The position numbers and the translations under genes are program-made. The notes beneath the pieces are model-generated. The model was not told where the DNA came from. It saw nothing but the letters and a program-made list of their open reading frames with translations, and did no database searches. 64,000 bases of DNA from contig NZ_JAAITU010000010.1 in NCBI RefSeq assembly GCF_013304385.1, positions 26,404 through 90,403 on the forward strand, written 5' to 3'. Origin of the DNA: Blautia glucerasea (GTDB taxonomy: Bacteria > Bacillota > Clostridia > Lachnospirales > Lachnospiraceae). Within the stretch, counting starts at the first letter, position 1, and every line of letters starts with the position of its first letter. This document shows positions 1 through 7,802 of the stretch, one piece after another.

Positions 1-1
1 T

Positions 2-1024
2 TGCAGCACCGCAGGCCTGAAGCTGGTGTACAGCCCTCTGAATGGCTCCGGACTGGTACCTGTTACACAGGTGCTGAAAGACATCGGTATTACAGATATT
101 ACCATCGTACCGGATCAGGAATATCCGAATGGTTATTTTACAACCTGCAGTTATCCTAATCCTGAGATTTTTGCAGCCCTTGAGCAGGGTCTGAATCTGG
201 CAGAGAAGACAGGCGCTGATCTGATGCTTGCCACAGATCCGGATGCTGACCGTGTGGGAATCGCCATGAAGTGCCCGGATGGTTCTTATGAGCTGGTAAG
301 CGGAAATGAAGTAGGAGTTCTTCTTCTTGATTATATTTGTGCAGGACGTATTGAGAAAGGCACTATGCCGAAGAATCCGGTAGCTGTGAAGTCTATTGTT
401 TCCACACCTCTTGCAGATGCAGTAGCTACCCATTATGGTGTAGAGATGCGTAACGTACTGACAGGCTTCAAGTGGATCGGCGATCAGATCGCACAGCTGG
501 AAGAGGCAGGAGAAGTAGACCGCTTTATCTTTGGATTTGAGGAAAGCTATGGATATCTGGCAGGACCTTATGTAAGAGATAAGGATGCTGTGATCGGTTC
601 CATGCTGATCTGTGAGATGGCTGCATATTACAGAAGCATCGGAAGCTCTCTGAAGCAGAGACTTGAGGAAATTTATGCAGAGTATGGCCGTTACCTGAAT
701 AAGGTTGACAGCTTTGAGTTCCCTGGACTTAGCGGTATGGATACTATGGCAGGAATCATGCAGAAGCTTCGTCAGGATCCGCCTGCAGAGATCGCAGGCT
801 ATAAGGTAGTCAGCGTTGCAGACTATGAGAAGCCAGAGGAGACAGGGCTTCCGGCAGCGAATGTACTGATCTATAAACTGGAAAATAATGAGACAGTTAT
901 CGTTCGTCCGTCAGGAACAGAGCCAAAGATCAAGATTTATTACACAACTCTTGGAAAAGATCTGGAAGAGGCGCAGGCAGAGAAGGATAAGCTTGCAAAA
1001 GCATTGGAGCCCATTCTTGCCTGA
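2..1024 (+). CDS. Phosphoglucomutase/phosphomannomutase family protein, C-terminal part (5' end outside window)
   Basis: This is an alpha-D-phosphohexomutase that interconverts hexose 1- and 6-phosphates in the cytoplasm. The frame is open from base 2, so the N-terminal domain with the catalytic phosphoserine lies outside the window. The metal-binding loop DPDADRVG is visible, followed by the sugar-recognition segment FGFEESYGYL and the C-terminal phosphate-binding loop RPSGTEPKIK. These are the hallmark motifs of the family in the usual order. The PgcA-like branch used by Firmicutes for glucose 1-phosphate is the most likely identity, but phosphomannomutase cannot be excluded. The gene is followed by an intrinsic terminator, so it ends its transcription unit. 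Confidence 0.93.
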   Translation, partial: CSTAGLKLVYSPLNGSGLVPVTQVLKDIGITDITIVPDQEYPNGYFTTCSYPNPEIFAALEQGLNLAEKTGADLMLATDPDADRVGIAMKCPDGSYELVSGNEVGVLLLDYICAGRIEKGTMPKNPVAVKSIVSTPLADAVATHYGVEMRNVLTGFKWIGDQIAQLEEAGEVDRFIFGFEESYGYLAGPYVRDKDAVIGSMLICEMAAYYRSIGSSLKQRLEEIYAEYGRYLNKVDSFEFPGLSGMDTMAGIMQKLRQDPPAEIAGYKVVSVADYEKPEETGLPAANVLIYKLENNETVIVRPSGTEPKIKIYYTTLGKDLEEAQAEKDKLAKALEPILA

Positions 1025-1090
1025 GTAAGCAGAGTATAAACAGATACGTGGCCTTTTGGCGCCATCCACATAACCATATATGAAATAATG

Positions 1091-1150
1091 ATCCCCTGTG
1101 CAGAATTTGGACAGACTTATGTCTGAGCCGATTCTGTATAGGGGATTTTT
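1091..1150 (+). terminator. Intrinsic terminator after the phosphomutase gene
   Basis: The arms ATCCCCTGTGCAGAAT and ATTCTGTATAGGGGAT pair almost fully, enclose a smaller hairpin (GGACAGACTTATGTCTGAGCC) and run into TTTTT. Confidence 0.85.
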
Positions 1151-1293
1151 GCGCTATAGCCCAAACCTATTCCTGATTATCTTATTTCGGTATAATCAAA
1201 TGCATAAAACATATTGACTTGATATGAAAAATAGGATATTTTTCAGAAATAGAAAAACAACGCATAAAAGTGGATTGATAAGGAGGATACACT

Positions 1294-2700
1294 ATGAATC
1301 CAAGAATTGTTTATCCGGATATATTTAAAAAGAACCATGCAGATAATTACCTGCAGGCTGCCATTGATACAGCAGAATGGATTGATACCCTGGCTGTAAA
1401 AACCCCATACGGCAGGATATGGAAGGCATTGCCTGACGATCAGGAAGGGTACAGGGAGGATGTGCCTATGTTTACATCAAAGAGCATGTATGACGGATCC
1501 GCAGGTATTGGGATCTTCCTTATCCGCCTGTATGAAGCTACCGGGGATAACCGCTGGCTGGAAGAAGCACAGGAAGCAGCAGCTCATATCCTGGCAACAA
1601 AGGTAGGAGCAGAGTGGTATTATGATACTCTTCATTCAGAGGTAAAAGGGATCATCCCGGTTCCAGGATGGGCGGCAGGCTCATACAATGGTCCTGTAGG
1701 TGAAGCCTATTTTCTGGAGGATCTGTACCAGGTGACAGGAAAGCAGGAATACAGGGATTATGTGCTTTATGTGGCGGATGTATTGCTTGAGGCAGCAGTG
1801 GAGGATGAGCAAGGGCTTCACTGGAGTGACCAGGAGGATGTGACAGCGGACGGGGGATTTATCGTATTTCTGGATCATGTGTATCGTAGAACAGGGATAA
1901 AAAAGTATCTGGATTTTGCATGCAAGGCTGCAGACCGGATCGGAAAAGACACCCTGGATGCGCCTCTGGGAGGAAAATTCTGGAAACTTTTGGATCTGTC
2001 CATGATAGACTTTCCTAAGGAGACTACCTTTCCGAACTGGTCTCATGGCACCACAGGGACTGCCTGGATGTTTGCTGTCCTCTATCAGGACACAAAACGG
2101 GAAGATTATCTAAAGCTTGCAAAAGCAGGTCTGGAGTATGCAATGAATATTTCTGTAGGAGATGAAACTGGACGCCTGATCCCGTATCAGGACCATCCGG
2201 TAACAGGACCCACGTATGATAAATATTATCTTAGCACCTGCCATGGCCCGGTAGGAAGCACTCTGGCATTCAGGGCAGTGTACGAAGCAACAGGAGAGGA
2301 GCTTTTCCGAAATTGGACAGAAGAACTTTCCAGGGGAATCGTGAAAGCAGGGGCGCCGGAGAAGCATTCCTGGGGATATTGGAATTGCAGATGCCAGTGC
2401 TGCGGAACTGCAGGGATCCTGGAGCATTTTGCTGCTATGTATGAGTTTACCGAAGAACAGGAATTCTATGAATATATGATCCGTACAGCAGATGTGCTGC
2501 TGGCAGATTCCGACCATCGTACACCGGGAAAGAAAACCTGGTATGACAGCTGGTGGAGAACCATTCCCACAAGGATCGTAAGCTATCCGGGTTTATATGT
2601 GGGCGCAGCAGGATGCGGATCTTCTCTTTTGAAAACTTATGCAGTTATGACTGGCAAAAAGCTGACAAATTTATATGAATATCATTTTTTTGAAAAATAA
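1294..2700 (+). CDS. LanC-like (lanthionine synthetase C family) protein, orphan
   Basis: The 468-residue protein shows seven glycine-rich helical repeats: DGSAGIG near 69, NGPVGE, DGGF, SHGTTGT near 250, CHGPVGS near 316, CCGTAGI near 370 and GAAGCG near the end. This is the alpha/alpha barrel layout of LanC cyclases and LanC-like proteins. Known LanC enzymes bind zinc through one Cys in a WCxG motif and a Cys-His pair in a CHG motif. Here the candidate ligands are C316-H317 and a cluster C365, C367, C369, C370, so the arrangement is unusual. No precursor peptide, LanB or LanM gene lies nearby, so it is probably not a lantibiotic enzyme. It may be a LanCL-like or sugar-modifying barrel. A strong ribosome site (AAGGAGG) precedes the ATG. 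The true substrate is unknown. Confidence 0.72.
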   Translation: MNPRIVYPDIFKKNHADNYLQAAIDTAEWIDTLAVKTPYGRIWKALPDDQEGYREDVPMFTSKSMYDGSAGIGIFLIRLYEATGDNRWLEEAQEAAAHILATKVGAEWYYDTLHSEVKGIIPVPGWAAGSYNGPVGEAYFLEDLYQVTGKQEYRDYVLYVADVLLEAAVEDEQGLHWSDQEDVTADGGFIVFLDHVYRRTGIKKYLDFACKAADRIGKDTLDAPLGGKFWKLLDLSMIDFPKETTFPNWSHGTTGTAWMFAVLYQDTKREDYLKLAKAGLEYAMNISVGDETGRLIPYQDHPVTGPTYDKYYLSTCHGPVGSTLAFRAVYEATGEELFRNWTEELSRGIVKAGAPEKHSWGYWNCRCQCCGTAGILEHFAAMYEFTEEQEFYEYMIRTADVLLADSDHRTPGKKTWYDSWWRTIPTRIVSYPGLYVGAAGCGSSLLKTYAVMTGKKLTNLYEYHFFEK

Positions 2701-2769
2701 AATTCAATACTGTTCATTTTACCTGTAGTAATGGGCTCTTTTTTCAGCGTTTTCACCTTTTAAAAAGAA

Positions 2770-2798
2770 TTGAAACAAGTTTTTTCCTGTGCTATGAT
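2770..2798 (+). promoter_or_regulatory. Sigma-A-type promoter for the permease operon
   Basis: TTGAAA (2770-2775), a 17-base spacer and TATGAT (2793-2798). It lies upstream of the small membrane protein gene and shows that the TTG at 2770 is a -35 element, not a start codon. Confidence 0.7.
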
Positions 2799-2835
2799 AT
2801 ACGAAGCAATTTTTCTGGATGCAGAGGTGGGTTCA

Positions 2836-3237
2836 ATGAACAGACAGGCTATCATACAAAAGTTCATATGTTTCGCACTGGGGATCATTATGGTCATTGC
2901 AGGGGTGTACTTTGCGGATGTGCAGGCAGAAGCAGTTGGACGTTTGGAACAGAGCCCGGCTTTAGTTTCACTGATGTCACCGGAGCTTGCAAGGAGCACT
3001 CAGGACACAGCAGAAGAGCCGTCCGGCCTTCGCCAGGCTTGTGAGTCCCTGGAAGAGGCAAGACGTTATCTGCAAAGGAACGGCATTGCGGTATGCCTGA
3101 TTATTTTGGCGGCAATTTGTTTTTTGGTAAATTTTCATTACATGGAAAAGAAAAGACGGTTCTGCATCCTCTGCAATGTGGGTGGGCGAAGCCAGATCAT
3201 AAGATATATACATCAGCAGGATGGAAGAAAGCACTGA
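2836..3237 (+). CDS. Small two-segment membrane protein of unknown function
   Basis: The 133-residue product has a hydrophobic segment near residues 9-27, a polar and acidic middle (about 30-75) and a second hydrophobic segment near 83-97 followed by a basic tail. The middle part would face outside. The start was placed at ATG 2836 because GAGGTGGG lies just upstream, while the longer frame begins inside the promoter. It is the first gene of an operon with the ArsB/NhaD-type permease and a cytidylate-kinase-like gene; 61 bases separate it from the permease. I do not recognise the family. It may be an accessory subunit or sensor for the transporter, which is only an inference from position. 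Confidence 0.6.
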   Translation: MNRQAIIQKFICFALGIIMVIAGVYFADVQAEAVGRLEQSPALVSLMSPELARSTQDTAEEPSGLRQACESLEEARRYLQRNGIAVCLIILAAICFLVNFHYMEKKRRFCILCNVGGRSQIIRYIHQQDGRKH

Positions 3238-3298
3238 TCTTCTGTATACGGAAAAAGGATAATGATATCCAAGATACATATATGGAGGAAAAGAGAGA

Positions 3299-4654
3299 AT
3301 GATAGCACAGATATTGGCTGTAATAATTTTTCTGGCAATGTTCATTTTAATTATTACAGAAGTTTGGGAAAGACACATTGTAACGCTGGGATGTGCCCTT
3401 CTGACCCTGGTGGTCATTTTTGGTATCTGTATGCACAGTCCAAGTGCGATTATAGATACCTTAAACCTGAAAACCTTTTTCACAGAAGCGTTCTGGCACA
3501 CAACCGGACAAGCCAGTGAATCCTCTGGTGGTATTAACTGGGAAACCATCGTATTTATTGCCGGAATGATGATTATGGTGGAAGGTATGGCCAAATCCGG
3601 ATTTTTCCGCTGGCTGTGTATGAAGATCGCCAAGATGGTCAAATATCAGATCATCCCGATTTTTATCACATTTATGGTACTTTCCTTTGTACTTGCAATG
3701 TTTATCGACAGCATTACCGTGATCCTGTTCCTGGCAGCTGTTACGGTGGAGCTGTCCCAGCTGTTAAAGTTTAACCCTGTGCCAATGATCCTGTCTGAGA
3801 TCTTTTGCGCAAATCTTGGTGGATCGGCTACTATGTGCGGAGATCCGCCAAACATTATCATCGGAACATCCCTGGGAATGTCATTTTCCGACTTTGTGAC
3901 CAATACAGGTCTGATCGCAATTGTATGTCTTGTTGCAGTTGTGATTTATTTCTATCTGGTATTCAGAAAGGAACTGACCTCCAATGCCGTCACAAAGAAT
4001 CCGGCAGATTATCCGGATCCTTCAGAGGCTATCACCAGCAAGGGAGGATTTGTGATCAGCTGGATCATTTTCCTGTGTGCAGTGGTTCTTTTGGTGACAC
4101 ATTCTCAGACCGGGCTTACTGTATCCTGCATTGGAGTATTCATTGCTCTTGTTACATTGCTTACAGCAGGAAGAGATGCACTTGACCTTCTGAAAAAAGT
4201 AGATTATAAAACCCTTCTGTTCTTTGTAGGATTGTTTGTTGTCGTAGGCGGTCTGGAAAAGACCGGAATCCTTACGCTGCTGGCTGGCTTTATCGGAACT
4301 GTCAGCGGAGGTAATCTGAAAGTAATGATTGCCATTATCATCTGGGTATCTGCAATTGCAAGTGCATTTATTGATAATATTCCATTTGCTGCTACCATGA
4401 TCCCAGTGATCAACAGTCTGGCAGCTACACAGGGGATTGAGATTTCCATCCTTGCATGGGCACTTGCTATGGGAACTGATATTGGCGGAAGTGCCACACC
4501 GATCGGAGCATCTGCCAATGTTGTGGGTATTGCCACAGCAGCAAAGAGCGGTCATATGATCAAGTGGGGAAGATATTGCAAATCTATGGCTCCGGCGACC
4601 ATACTTGTGATTCTGATCTCCATGGTTATGATATATGTACGTTATTTACCGTAA
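3299..4654 (+). CDS. ArsB/NhaD superfamily (SLC13-like) ion permease
   Basis: This 451-residue integral membrane protein has about eleven hydrophobic segments and two inverted halves, each with a re-entrant motif typical of the ion transporter superfamily: NLGGSATMCGDPPNIIIG near residue 175 and GTDIGGSATPIGASANVVG near residue 395. The segment IDNIPFAATM is also typical. Relatives include arsenite permease ArsB, sodium/proton antiporter NhaD, the P protein and anion transporters. None of the three genes is arsR or arsC, so arsenic export is not supported. Its stop lies 16 bases before the ATG of the cytidylate-kinase-like gene, so the two are co-transcribed. RBS GGAGGAAAAGAG lies at 3284-3295. 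The transported ion is unresolved. Confidence 0.85.
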   Translation: MIAQILAVIIFLAMFILIITEVWERHIVTLGCALLTLVVIFGICMHSPSAIIDTLNLKTFFTEAFWHTTGQASESSGGINWETIVFIAGMMIMVEGMAKSGFFRWLCMKIAKMVKYQIIPIFITFMVLSFVLAMFIDSITVILFLAAVTVELSQLLKFNPVPMILSEIFCANLGGSATMCGDPPNIIIGTSLGMSFSDFVTNTGLIAIVCLVAVVIYFYLVFRKELTSNAVTKNPADYPDPSEAITSKGGFVISWIIFLCAVVLLVTHSQTGLTVSCIGVFIALVTLLTAGRDALDLLKKVDYKTLLFFVGLFVVVGGLEKTGILTLLAGFIGTVSGGNLKVMIAIIIWVSAIASAFIDNIPFAATMIPVINSLAATQGIEISILAWALAMGTDIGGSATPIGASANVVGIATAAKSGHMIKWGRYCKSMAPATILVILISMVMIYVRYLP

Positions 4655-4670
4655 TGGGAGGGAAGAGAAG

Positions 4671-5270
4671 ATGAAGCAGTTAATTATTTCAATCGGACGA
4701 GAGTTCGGAAGTGCAGGACATGAGATCGCAGAGCGCTTGGCGAAGCGTTATGGACTGCCGCTGTATGACCACAATCTTTTGGATGAAGTGGCTGCCAGTC
4801 ATAATATGGACAGCCAGGAGCTTCAGGAATATGATGAAATGAAGCACAACAAATTTCTGTACCGCTCTATCAATGGGATGAGCAGTTCACCGGCAGACAA
4901 TGTGGCAAATATGCAGTTTAACTTTCTTCTGGATAAAGCAGAGAAAGGCCAGTCTTTTGTGATCGTAGGCCGTTGCTCTGAAACGATCCTGAAAGATTAT
5001 GAAGGATTGGTTTCTGTCTTTATCATTGGTGACATGGAAAGCAAAGTAGCCCGTGTGCAGCATCTTTACGGAAAAAGCGAGAAAGAAGCTGAAAGATTCA
5101 TCAGAGAAAAAGACAGAAAAAGAAAGAAATACCATGACAGTCGCTGTAAATCAAAATGGTCAGATTCCCATACCTATGATCTGAGCTTGAACAGCAGTAA
5201 GTTAGGGCTTGAGGGAAGCGTGGATTTCCTGGCAGATTACATTGACAGACGCATGAAAGGAACAAAATAA
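4671..5270 (+). CDS. Cytidylate kinase-like family protein (copy 1)
   Basis: The 199-residue protein belongs to the cytidylate-kinase-like P-loop family (Cytidylate_kin2 type). The N-terminus SIGREFGSAGHEIAERLAKR carries the degenerate P-loop GREFGSAG. FVIVGRCSE (the second strand) and an arginine-rich lid (REKDRKRKKYHD) follow. True Cmk proteins are about 220 residues with GxSGSGKG loops, so this is a paralogous family whose substrate is not established. The start at ATG 4671 follows GGGAGGGAAGAGAAG. A second member of equal length sits at 59635-60237, also directly after a transporter gene. The C-terminal region LSLNSSKLG matches CLNSSQLG of that copy, where the dNMP-binding region of nucleotide kinases would differ. 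Confidence 0.85.
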   Translation: MKQLIISIGREFGSAGHEIAERLAKRYGLPLYDHNLLDEVAASHNMDSQELQEYDEMKHNKFLYRSINGMSSSPADNVANMQFNFLLDKAEKGQSFVIVGRCSETILKDYEGLVSVFIIGDMESKVARVQHLYGKSEKEAERFIREKDRKRKKYHDSRCKSKWSDSHTYDLSLNSSKLGLEGSVDFLADYIDRRMKGTK

Positions 5271-5277
5271 ACCTGTA

Positions 5278-5350
5278 ACAATAAAAATAATAATAGTAAT
5301 AACATAATAAAAGTAATAAAACAATAAAAGCAATAAAAGTAATAAACCAA
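5278..5350. repeat. A-rich low-complexity tract
   Basis: Degenerate repeats of AATAAAAGTAATAA-like units fill the space between the kinase-like gene and its terminator. No function is evident. Confidence 0.6.
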
Positions 5351-5365
5351 AAAATGCCAATCAGG

Positions 5366-5400
5366 AAATGGCGCAGTCTTTAAACAGGCTGCGCTATTTT
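5366..5400 (+). terminator. Intrinsic terminator of the permease operon
   Basis: AAATGGCGCAG pairs with CTGCGCTATTTT around a 12-base loop and ends in TTTT. The remaining bases up to 5490 show nothing else recognisable. Confidence 0.7.
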
Positions 5401-5491
5401 CATTGAAGATTTGTTCAGTAGAGAAACATGCAAAGCAGTCATTCGATACTTATACAAAGAGCAACAGATGAATTCTTTCCATGGTTAGGGC

Positions 5492-5552
5492 TTGACAACA
5501 TACCGGGAATTGGATAAATATAGATATAAGATAATCGGGAAAGCACTTTCCT
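5492..5552 (+). promoter_or_regulatory. Promoter with downstream LacI-type operator
   Basis: TTGACA (5492-5497), 17 bases, TAAATA (5515-5520). The palindrome GGGAAAGCACTTTCCT (5537-5552) lies just after the expected transcription start and matches the operators at 6334, 6488 and 7691. A repressor bound here would block elongation or promoter escape. Confidence 0.65.
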
Positions 5553-5619
5553 GGCTGCTATCTCACCCTATTATAAAATAGTTCGCCCAGGAAAATACAC
5601 AAGAAGAGAGGAAAAGACA

Positions 5620-6270
5620 ATGAAACGATTTTTTGGCACAGACTCCCCGTTGTTCAGATTTATGACTATCCTTCTGGAACTGGCAGAGATCAATCTGCTC
5701 TTCATCCTATGCTCCCTGCCGGTTGTGACCATGGGAGCCTCCTACGCAGCCATGACAGACAGTATGAATGAAATGCATGTTCACGGTGAAGGTTGTTTTT
5801 CGGCAAAACGGTTCTTCCAGGTGTTCAAAAAAAGCCTGAAGCCTATGATTCCAATCGGGACCGTGATCCTGGTATGCTGCGTTGGGCTTGGCTTTAATGT
5901 GAATTATGTTTTGAAAACCATGGAAGGGACAGGACGTATCTTATTCTGCGGGATTTATGTGGTACTTTTCCTGATCCTGTCAGGTATCTTTCAGTATTCA
6001 GCATTTATTGCAGCCAAAACAGAAAAGTGGAATAAAGATGATCTGAAAAACAGTTTTCTGCTGGCTTTGGCCAAATTTCCTCTGGTGATCCTGACTACAC
6101 TTCTCACTGCTTCAGTTCTTTCGGTACTTATGATGTCTGTATCACTTATGCTGCGTATGCTGCCGCTGATTCTTCTCTTCTGGTTTTCCTGTCCTGCCTA
6201 CGTCTGTGTAGGATTACACAGAAGGGCACTAAAGCCGCTGCTTCCGGAGCTGTTCAGCGAGGAAGATTAG
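5620..6270 (+). CDS. DUF624 (YesL-like) family membrane protein
   Basis: The 216-residue protein starts MKRFFGTDSPLFRFM and has five or six hydrophobic segments (about 15-45, 80-100, 108-130, 145-175 and 178-200). ILCSLPVVTMGAS is the characteristic motif of the DUF624/YesL family. YesL-type genes are commonly found with CUT1 sugar transporters and glycosidases in Firmicutes, but their role is unknown. Here it has its own operator-controlled promoter and precedes the LacI regulator gene, so it is very likely part of the same sugar regulon as the genes from 7803 to 15077. RBS AGAGAGGAAAAG lies upstream of the ATG. Confidence 0.85.
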   Translation: MKRFFGTDSPLFRFMTILLELAEINLLFILCSLPVVTMGASYAAMTDSMNEMHVHGEGCFSAKRFFQVFKKSLKPMIPIGTVILVCCVGLGFNVNYVLKTMEGTGRILFCGIYVVLFLILSGIFQYSAFIAAKTEKWNKDDLKNSFLLALAKFPLVILTTLLTASVLSVLMMSVSLMLRMLPLILLFWFSCPAYVCVGLHRRALKPLLPELFSEED

Positions 6271-6333
6271 AAATAAGGATATAGCCTCCGGCAGGATTGC
6301 AGAAGTGTACAGAAAAGTATAGAAGGCTTTAGC

Positions 6334-6351
6334 TAAGAAAACGCTTACCTA
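6334..6351. promoter_or_regulatory. LacI-type operator-like site
   Basis: TAAGAAAACGCTTACCTA matches the reverse of the 7691 site at 16 of 18 positions. It lies in the space between the DUF624 and regulator genes. Confidence 0.5.
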
Positions 6352-6450
6352 AAATAGCAGGAAAAGCCGGAAAAGTATCCAAAAACAAACATTTAAAACT
6401 ATGCATAGTGACGAAAACAGCCAGAAAGTAAGGAAAAGCTTAGAATATTA

Positions 6451-6503
6451 TTGACAGAAACAGGAAAGAGTGATAACTTCTTAATCAAGGAAAGGGCTTT
6501 CCT
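6451..6503 (+). promoter_or_regulatory. Promoter and operator of the LacI-type regulator gene
   Basis: TTGACA (6451-6456), 17 bases, TAACTT (6474-6479), then the palindrome AGGAAAGGGCTTTCCT (6488-6503). The operator sits between the start site and the regulator's ribosome site, which suggests autorepression. Confidence 0.6.
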
Positions 6504-6523
6504 GATAAGCGGAGGAATAAGGC

Positions 6524-7540
6524 ATGGCAGTTACGATTGAAGACATTGCAAACGAGGCAAAGGTTTCCATCGCTACCGTATCCCGAGTGATCAACGATAC
6601 AAAGGCGGTAAGCCCGGAACTGAAACAAAGAGTTCTGGATGCGGTAGAAAGGAACCGGTTCAAACCCAACACATTTGCCAAAGGACTGGCAACAGATAAG
6701 TCCAATATCATTGGCGTGATCGTGCGGGATCTTTCCAATTCGGTTATTTCTACAAGCATTAAAGGAATCAACCGTGTCTGTCAGAAGAAAGGCTTTACAG
6801 TAATGATCTGTGAGTCAGACGGAGACAGGAAGAAAGAGAAGGTGCTGCTTGAGAGAATGCAGGAGCAGAGGGCATCTGGAGTGTTGCTGGCAGGTGTGAA
6901 CATTGACAGTGACCGTGTGAAATGGATGCTGGATCTGGATTTTCCTGTGGTACTTCTTACTCAGCAGGCTTCTGACGGAAAGACAAAAATCAATACAGTG
7001 ATCCATGACAATAAGAAAGCTGTGATCGATGCGGTAGAGTTTCTGGCAGCCAATGGACATAAGCGCATCGCTTATATCAGTGGACCTAAGGAGGACTATT
7101 CTTCTGGGACATTAAGGCTTCAGGGTTTTCGCGAGGCAGTAGATAAGTTAGGACTGGAGATACCGGAGTCTTATATTACTATCGGTGATTTCTCCTACGA
7201 CAGTGGAGTAAAGGCTATGCAGCGAATCTATGAGGAGAGCATGGTGCTTCCCACTGCTGTGCTTGCCTGCTGTGATATGACGGCGGTTGGCGCTCAGGCT
7301 TGCATTGCCAAGTTTGGCATGAAGGTACCGGAAGACATTTCTGTTATGGGGATTGATGATTCTGAGGTTTCCATGTATGTAACCCCTGCATTGTCTACGG
7401 TACGGATTCCTTATTATGATGAGGGCAAGAAAGCGGCTGAAGAGCTGTTTTCCCTGATTGAAAACCAGGAGAAAACCACTGAGAAGCTTACATATGTTCC
7501 TCACAAGATCATCCGCAGATTCAGCGTTAAAAAGATTTGA
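6524..7540 (+). CDS. LacI family transcriptional regulator
   Basis: The 338-residue protein has an N-terminal LacI helix-turn-helix (residues 3-26, IEDIANEAKVSIATVSRVIN), the hinge helix, and a periplasmic-binding-protein-like sensor domain from about residue 60 (IIGVIVRDLSNSVIS) to the end. It represses by binding palindromic sites, and a sugar releases it. Four similar palindromes lie around it: 5537-5552, 6334-6351, 6488-6503 and 7691-7710. They share a central AAAGCGCTTT-like core, so this protein is their most likely binder. The ligand is probably the sugar imported by the transporter at 7803-11059, but that is inferred from position. Start ATG 6524 follows GCGGAGGAATAAGGC. Confidence 0.92.
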   Translation: MAVTIEDIANEAKVSIATVSRVINDTKAVSPELKQRVLDAVERNRFKPNTFAKGLATDKSNIIGVIVRDLSNSVISTSIKGINRVCQKKGFTVMICESDGDRKKEKVLLERMQEQRASGVLLAGVNIDSDRVKWMLDLDFPVVLLTQQASDGKTKINTVIHDNKKAVIDAVEFLAANGHKRIAYISGPKEDYSSGTLRLQGFREAVDKLGLEIPESYITIGDFSYDSGVKAMQRIYEESMVLPTAVLACCDMTAVGAQACIAKFGMKVPEDISVMGIDDSEVSMYVTPALSTVRIPYYDEGKKAAEELFSLIENQEKTTEKLTYVPHKIIRRFSVKKI

Positions 7541-7640
7541 TGATACAAGAATTGTAAGATTATAAAGTATGAAATAATCCAAGGGTATCATAGTTAAGCA
7601 GTAATATAGAAAGATTTGTTCATTTCTGATGAGCACAGGC

Positions 7641-7686
7641 ATCCTGCTTTGTAACATCAGCTGTTATCAGGCAGGATACTTTTTCA
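7641..7686 (+). terminator. Intrinsic terminator after the regulator gene
   Basis: ATCCTGC pairs with GCAGGAT, with an inner TAACA/TGTTA stem, followed by ACTTTTTC. Confidence 0.7.
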
Positions 7687-7690
7687 AAAA

Positions 7691-7710
7691 GTAGGTAAGC
7701 GCTTTCCTAC
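7691..7710. promoter_or_regulatory. LacI-type operator upstream of the sugar-binding protein gene
   Basis: GTAGGTAAGCGCTTTCCTAC is a 20-base palindrome with a single mismatched pair. It is the best match among the four sites and lies 93 bases before the gene for the binding protein. Confidence 0.7.
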
Positions 7711-7802
7711 GGGGAAACTGCGGCCTTTTTCAGAAAAATACTTAAGAAACTGTTCCCGAAAGGGTGCAAGATAAAATATCATATATCTAAGGAGGATATA
7801 AC

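Noticed and set aside
2770..2835. Longer start (TTG) for the small membrane protein
   Set aside because: The TTG is part of a TTGAAA -35 element with a 17-base spacer to TATGAT, and a good ribosome site lies before ATG 2836.
3299..4654. Arsenite exporter operon
   Set aside because: The permease belongs to the broad ArsB/NhaD family, but no arsR, arsC or arsenic-binding cysteines are present nearby.
5278..5350. A-rich repeats as a possible origin or DnaA region
   Set aside because: No DnaA boxes or replication genes are nearby; the tract is simple low-complexity sequence.
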